Assembly: GCA_006247105.1 (NCBI GenBank)
Contig: VDLU01000047.1
Location: 1-12,305 of the forward strand
DNA: 12,305 nt
Origin: Giardia muris
Taxonomy: Eukaryota; Fornicata; Diplomonadida; Hexamitidae
Direction of reading: 5' to 3'
The translations under genes were made by a program, and so were the position numbers. Positions 7,585 to 12,305 of this stretch are shown here, one piece after another (the first letter of the stretch is position 1; each line of letters starts with the position of its first letter). A model generated the notes under the pieces. The model had not been told where the DNA came from, did not search any database, and worked only from the letters and a program-made list of their open reading frames with translations.

Positions 7585-8106
7585 CCCCACTCCTCTCGTG
7601 GATCCCCCTGGCCCCTCTCATGCCCCCCCATGGATCCTCATGCCCTCTCATGCCATCTCATGGCCCCCCATGCCCCCCTGACTCCTCTTGAATCACCTCG
7701 TGGCCCCCCCTCTCAGGCCTCCCCCCTTCCTCCCTCAGCCCTCCCCACGCCTGCACACACTCCCCCCCATCCCTCTACCACGTCGGGGAGCCCTCTCCCA
7801 CATCCGTCTGACTCGTCCCCCCAACCCCCAGGTCTCCAGATCCTCCTGGATTAATATTTACTAATGAAAATCCAGGGGAATCCCGGACAATAGAGGGTTC
7901 GATCCATCATCTCGTCCCATGGGACTCCCGTCCCCCCTGCACCCTTACGACGGTGTTACGTGACTGTGCACGCAGTGGGAGGGCCGTGGGGGTCGTGGGG
8001 ATGGCAGGGGAGTTGGATGGGGTCATCCTTGGGGACGGGTCGAGAGGGATGGAGGGGCCACCTAAGGGCCTTGTGGGGGCCTATGAGCGATCTTTGGGGG
8101 GTCGGG
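7585..8106. repeat. Second copy of the rDNA intergenic spacer segment, truncated at 8106
   Basis: Repeats positions 1-510 with the differences described there, including the AT-rich hairpin (7845-7876) and the palindrome GTCCCATGGGAC (7914-7925). Identity stops after GGGGGGTCGGG. At the corresponding point of copy 1 the sequence goes on with AGGCTCCCGGG into the promoter region, whereas here unrelated DNA starts. This rDNA unit therefore lacks its promoter elements and rRNA genes, and 8106/8107 is the edge of the array in this assembly. Confidence 0.92.
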
Positions 8107-8114
8107 GATCTTTG
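8089..8114. other. rDNA array junction with an 8-bp direct repeat
   Basis: The breakpoint 8106/8107 lies between two copies of GATCTTTG (8089-8096 in the rDNA and 8107-8114 at the start of the flanking DNA). The first copy also exists in the intact unit near 493-500, so the second comes from the flank or was created at joining. This fits microhomology-associated or slippage repair at the array edge, or chance. Confidence 0.5.
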
Positions 8115-8154
8115 TACAGAGATGCCGTCACATCACCTCCAAGCCTCCCTGGGG

Positions 8155-9420
8155 TTACTTGTGCTCGACCCACACGTAGCTCCCGTCCATGCACGTGGAT
8201 GACCACTCCTCATGCCCCGCCCTTGACAGGCCCCAATGGTTCATCTCCCCAAAGATGAAGGAGGAAGAGGCGGGGATCCAGCCACAACCAATCTCCCTGA
8301 CGAATGTCGATGTGGGCTCCCGCACTACTATGGACAGGTGCCAGTCGAGGAGAACCCGTCCAAAAAAGAGCAAGGCCTCGACACGACCGGTTAAGCACCC
8401 CGAACCCGCCCCCTGTCCTCAAAGGGCCGCTTTCCCCTTGACAAGCCCCCCGACGCTTGAGGGACGCAAAAGATCGGCATCCTCATCAACCATGATGATT
8501 CCACCACCAGGCCACCCCCTGCCTGCCAATCACCCTATATGCGTTCACATCAAAGTGGATGCCGTTGGGTTCGACGACAATTCCATCCGGCCTGCGACGA
8601 CGAGGCTTGATGATGACGATGCGATCGTCCATCCAGTGACGCACGATCGGATCGTTGATGAGCGCTTTGCTCACGGAGACCTTCGAGTACAGTCCTCTTC
8701 GAGGTCATACACCACGTCCAGCATCTGGTCGTTGGTCGACGTGGATCGTACCCATAGGATGCCCTACGGATACTGGGCACTCCCGCACCAGCCGTTCACA
8801 GGGCACGTGTAGGCCATGGGCTCTCTTGGCTGCCTCCCAGAAGGGGATGAGATTGCCCGGTCAAAGATCATCCGGACCTCGGGGGCCCTCGGATACGAGT
8901 GTCCTCATTTGTGCAGCAGGGGTGGTTGTGCTTTGCCGTCCCCCGTGGCCTCCCAGTGAACGTGCTCATCGATGCTCATTTTCATCCAGGCCGGGCCCTT
9001 CCGACCCTGCATGTACGAAGAACTGGAGATGGAGGTACGATCCCCGACCACGTACCTCTCCTTGCCCGGATGGACGAGCTCAAGGAGCCAGTGCTCAGCA
9101 TCCCAGCCCTCATCGTCGAGCTGCCTCGTGCCGATCCAGTTCCTCCCCCAAAGACCCCAACAACAGAACTGAGCCTGCAGCCGGGTAACACCATACATGG
9201 CCAGGCCTGCATCCCAGGAAGGAGGTGGGGTGACACATGTGAAGCCAGGCCTCCAGTCCAAGACCCCGAGCCCATGCTTAGGCTTCAACATGCAGGTCCA
9301 GATCAAGATGACCCGAAGGACCCCAAGTGGTCCGAAGAGGACATCAGAAGGGTCTGCATGGTATCGGAAGACCATTGGGAGCCCCCGATGATACTTCGAG
9401 GGGTCATCACATCCTCCCAT
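8155..9420 (-). pseudogene. Degraded protein-coding gene, family not recognised
   Basis: Read on the - strand from 9420, one reading frame continues to a TAA at 8155-8157, about 420 codons, with protein-like composition and mostly G or C at third positions. It is broken by in-frame TGA at 8907, TAG at 8766 and TGA at 8421. Between about 8690 and 8516 the protein-like reading lies in another frame (containing HWMDDRIVIIKPRRR and GIHFDVNAYRVIG). It returns to the first frame near a G run, so two compensating frameshifts are likely. Other readable parts are GLWGRNWIGTRQLDDEGWDAE near 9150-9090, TSTNDQMLDVVYDLEED near 8730, and FIFGEMNHWG before the C-terminal end. I see no signal peptide, membrane segment or zinc-binding cysteine pattern, and no reverse transcriptase YADD box. 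The true start is unknown; 9420 is only the first ATG of the open stretch, and two more stops (9441, 9429) lie just upstream. It is probably an old subtelomeric pseudogene. Confidence 0.5.
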
Positions 9421-10010
9421 CGGCCTTCACTCACGACTTCATCCCCACTTGACCATCAGCTGTCCCAGCACACGCATCCGGCCTCCTCGGGGCCATAGGG
9501 GTTGAAGACCTCGAACACCCCCAAGACCCCAGAAGGACCCCAGGACAGGAGATCCGACGACCATCAATCCAAAAAACTGCCATCCATCCAGCCCTCTCCA
9601 TTCACGTTCGTACCGACTCCTGACACCTGTACCCGTCCCCGTACATGGACCATCGTCATTGACATCAGGACGGATATAGGGTCGTCCCCCCCCATGACCC
9701 CAAGAGATCCTCGAGAACCCAATGGAGGCCCCAAGGGTCCAGAAGAGGCATGAAGGCATGGACCAAGAGGTCATCACCTCCTTATCAGCATCACTCACGG
9801 CTTCATCCCCATTCCACCCCAGGACCAGAGGACTCGATGATGTCCAGCAATCAAGACGATCCAAAAAACCACCATTCGTCCTCCATGCCAACCGAGCCCC
9901 CAGCCCCCATTCGCCCGGTCCTCGGCCCTATCCGCCCTTATATTGGCCCCTAACACCTGTATCCATCCATGCACAGGGGCCATCGGGGGGGTATTACGAC
10001 ATGACCATCC
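9308..10010. repeat. Diverged direct duplication, two units of roughly 330-390 bp
   Basis: Matching landmarks recur in order: ATGACCC(C/G)AAG at 9308 and 9695; GGTCATCAC with TCACTCACGACTTCATCCCC at about 9402-9447 and its counterpart with CGGC at about 9770-9812; ATCCAAAAAA at about 9569 and 9858; ACACCTGT at 9623 and 9953. Offsets vary from about 290 to 390 bp, so many indels separate the units. The first unit overlaps the 5' part of the pseudogene. A - strand frame at 9891-9439 is open across the second unit but looks low-complexity, and I do not call it a gene. Confidence 0.5.
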
Positions 10011-10149
10011 ATCCCCGACCCCGAGGACAGGAGGACTCCACTCAAGCCTTCTACCGGCAGCAAGGCCAACCACCACCCCCGACCTCATGGACAGAGGACC
10101 GGAGACCCCCGAAGCCAGGGCCCGCAAGGCCGACAACCCCACCATGCCA

Positions 10150-12305
10150 AGATGATCCATCCTTCACTCAACACCCCTGCATCCGACCCCATCAAGCCAT
10201 CAAGGGCACGTATCCCGTCCAAGGCCCCAACCCCAGTCTCCAAGTCCCCAAAGCCTAAGAGCCCAGCCCAAAGCTCACAAGAGGCCCCAGAGACCCCCAG
10301 CACAGGAAGAGACCCAAGGTCACAAGCACCTAATCCCCTGAAGCCCAAGCCCCCGAAGACAACAAAGGCCCCCGGCCCCAGGCCCAAAGCCCTCAAGAGA
10401 CCCCGAAGAGCTCAGCCCAAAGACCCAAACCTCCAAGACCTCAAGAAGCCCCAAAGACCCCCAAGGTCCGATGCAGGAGGTCCCAAGGCCAAGAGGACCG
10501 AGGACCCAGCCTTCAAGGCCCAAGAGCTCAAGATGACTCCGGCTCCCGCCCAAAGAGTCCCGAAGGTCCACAACTCCCAAGATCCCCAATGCCCCAATGT
10601 AGAAGGACCCAAGGCCCAAAGCTCCCAAAGACCCACTGCAGGAGGATCCAAGGACCAAGAAGCCCAAACATCCAAGCCCGAAGACCCCGGCCTCCAAGTC
10701 CAAGAGCTCAAGGTCCAAACCTCCAAACCCCCCAGGAGATTCCCAAAACCCTCAAGTCTCCGAAGACAACAAAGAGGCCCCAAGAAGCCCCCAGCACAAG
10801 ATCCCAAGAGGTCGAAGAGCTCAAGGCCCAAAGACCCCCGAGGCCAAGATGACTCCAGCTCCCAGACCCAAAGAGTCCCAAGGCCCCCCAAGGCCCACTG
10901 CAGGAGGACCCAAGGCCACAAGCCCTCAGGACCCCGGATTCCGAAGACCCCCCTCAAGCCCCAGTCTCCAAGTCTAAGACCCCCAAACCCCCAAGGTCCA
11001 AGAAGACCTACCCCAAGACCTCGAAGAGCCCAAGAAGCCAAGGCCTCAACCCCGAAGCCTCAAGACCCCCAAGGTCAAAGACCCCCAACCTTCAATACCC
11101 CAAGGCCGCAAGCCCCCCCAAGGTCCCGACCTTCAATACCCCAAGTCCCCCAAGCCCGAGGCCTCATTCCAAACCCTCCAAGTCCCCCTAAGACCCCAGA
11201 CCCCAAGCTCCGAGCATCTCAAGCCTCAACCCCGAAGACCCCAAGGTCCAAGCCCCCAGGTCTCCAACCCCGAGGGCCCAAACCCCAAAGAGGACCCAAA
11301 GACCTACTGCAGGAGGACCCAAGCCTGAGAAGCCCCCAACACAAGACCCAAGTCCCAAGGCCTCCCGAGACCCCAGCCTTCAATGCCCCAAGGCCCAAGC
11401 CCAAGGAGCCCGAAGGCCCACAACCCCAAGAGGTCCTAAGACCCCCAACACAAGAGCTCAAGACCCCCTAGGGCCCGCAACCCCCAATGCCCCAGGACCT
11501 CGAAGAGACCCCAAGGACCCCATGCAGAAGGACTCAAGGCCCAAGACCCCAAGGGGACCAAGGACCCAAGAGGCCCAACACAAGAGCCCCCAAACCTCCA
11601 AGGCTCGAGACCCCTAAGAGCTCAAGAGACCTCCAAGACCCTCAAGAGGATCCCGCAACCCCAAGACCCCAGTGCAGGAGGACCCAGACCTCCAAGCCCC
11701 CCCAAAGACCCCAAATCCCCAAGAGCCAAGCCCAAGAGACCCCCAACTCCAAGGAGCCCAAGGCCCCAGCATTCAATGCCCCAAGCCCGAAGCCCCAAGA
11801 AGCCAAGCTCAAGTCCAAGACCCCCAAACCCCAACGCAAGAGCCCAAGGCCCTAAGGCCCGAGACCCCAAACCTCCAAGGGGACCGAGGGCCCAAAGACC
11901 CCTAAGAAGACCCCCAAGGCCCTCAAGAAGCCCAAGAGCTCAAAGACCCATGGCCCCAAGACCTTGAAGAGGACCCAAGGCCCAAGTCCAAGGAGCCCAG
12001 CCTTCAATGCCCCAAGGACCCCAAAGCCCAAGACCCCAAGAGCCCAAGCCCCCATGCCTGAAGGTCCAAGGTCCCGAAGACCCCAAGGCCTAACACAAGA
12101 GCCCCCCAAGGTCAAGACCCCTAAGAGACCCCAGACCCAAGGGCCAGCCCAAAGGTCCAAGGGCCCAAAGCCCCCAAGCCCAAGAGCTTCAAGCCCCCAG
12201 ACCCCGAAGACCCCCTAAGTCCAAGCCCCCAAGCTCACAAGTCGAAGGCCTCAAGAGACCCCAACACAAGAGGCTCCAAGGCCCCAAGCCCGAAGGCCAA
12301 AGCCC
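10150..12305. repeat. T-poor, CCCAAG-type degenerate minisatellite, continuing past the window end
   Basis: More than 2 kb consists of short words AAGACCCC, CCCAAGGCCC, CCCCCAAG, AGAGCTCAAG and GAAGACC in variable order. Longer words recur: GCAGGAGGACCCAAGGCC and variants (about 10470, 10640, 10900, 11310, 11675), TTCAATGCCCC or TTCAATACCCC (about 11092, 11132, 11380, 11773, 12002), and CAACACAAGA (about 11339, 11447, 11577, 12262). The + strand has few Ts and hence few stop codons, which explains the long open frame at 10152-11471 and the opposite-strand frame at 11041-10412. The - strand carries many GGG and GGGG runs. No telomere repeat (TAGGG in Giardia) is seen. A subtelomeric satellite is the likeliest description. 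Confidence 0.8.

Noticed and set aside
8400..8700. Introns as the reason for the frame changes in the gene remnant
   Set aside because: Giardia introns are very rare with a characteristic 3' branch-acceptor motif (ACTRACACACAG type). I saw none, and the in-frame stops would remain.
8107..9420. Possible telomeric LINE (GilM or GilT type) expected near Giardia rDNA arrays
   Set aside because: No reverse transcriptase motif (YADD), no endonuclease motif and no poly(A)-like tail could be found; the remnant's readable segments do not resemble these proteins.
9439..9891. 150-codon - strand open frame in the duplicated region
   Set aside because: It spans two diverged repeat units, is Gly/Trp-rich and of low complexity toward its end, and shows no recognisable domain. 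It is in phase with the gene remnant but is separated by two stops, so it could be an upstream part; support is too weak to annotate.
1..12305. CRISPR array, tRNA or 5S rRNA genes
   Set aside because: The regular 72-bp repeats lack unique spacers between identical repeats. No cloverleaf with TTCRA-type T arm or 5S internal control region was recognised by eye.

Overview
The window is ribosomal DNA from a eukaryote with very small rRNAs, followed by the edge of the rDNA array and a stretch of degenerate, probably subtelomeric, repeat sequence. The SSU rRNA starts with the diplomonad 5' end CATCCGGTTGATCCTGCCGG, is only about 1.43 kb long, and has the eukaryotic 3' end GTAGGTGAACCTGCGGATGG. ITS1 (about 40 bp) and ITS2 (about 55 bp) are tiny, and the LSU is about 2.7 kb. 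From memory this is the Giardia pattern. The moderate GC content of the genes (Giardia duodenalis rDNA is far more GC-rich) and a repeat unit near 7.6 kb point to Giardia muris or a close relative. The genus is fairly secure; the species is inference.

Layout. 1-1550 is the downstream part of the intergenic spacer (IGS) and the 5' ETS. It holds an AT-rich hairpin island, three copies of a promoter-like element (621-657, 757-790, 1403-1439), and six tandem copies of a 72-bp G/C-rich repeat between the second and third. 1551-2980 is SSU, 2981-3020 ITS1, 3021-3135 5.8S, 3136-3189 ITS2 and 3190-5868 LSU, all on the + strand. 5870-6190 carries hairpin-forming C/G repeats next to the LSU 3' end. 6190-7423 is GC-rich spacer and 7424-7584 is a pyrimidine-rich simple repeat. 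At 7585 the spacer sequence of position 1 starts again, giving a unit of about 7.59 kb.

The second unit is cut off at 8106, before its promoter elements and rRNA genes, and joins unrelated DNA with an 8-bp direct repeat at the junction. Beyond it, the - strand at 9420-8155 carries the remnant of an unrecognised protein gene with stop codons and two compensating frameshifts. 9308-10010 is a decayed direct duplication. From about 10150 to the end the + strand is a T-poor, CCCAAG-type degenerate minisatellite whose complement is rich in G runs.

Functionally the window is one complete rRNA transcription unit plus its array boundary. The promoter-like triplet, the 72-bp repeats and the 3' hairpins together resemble the spacer-promoter, enhancer and terminator layout of animal rDNA. 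That is the most interesting hypothesis here. I see no convincing intact protein gene.
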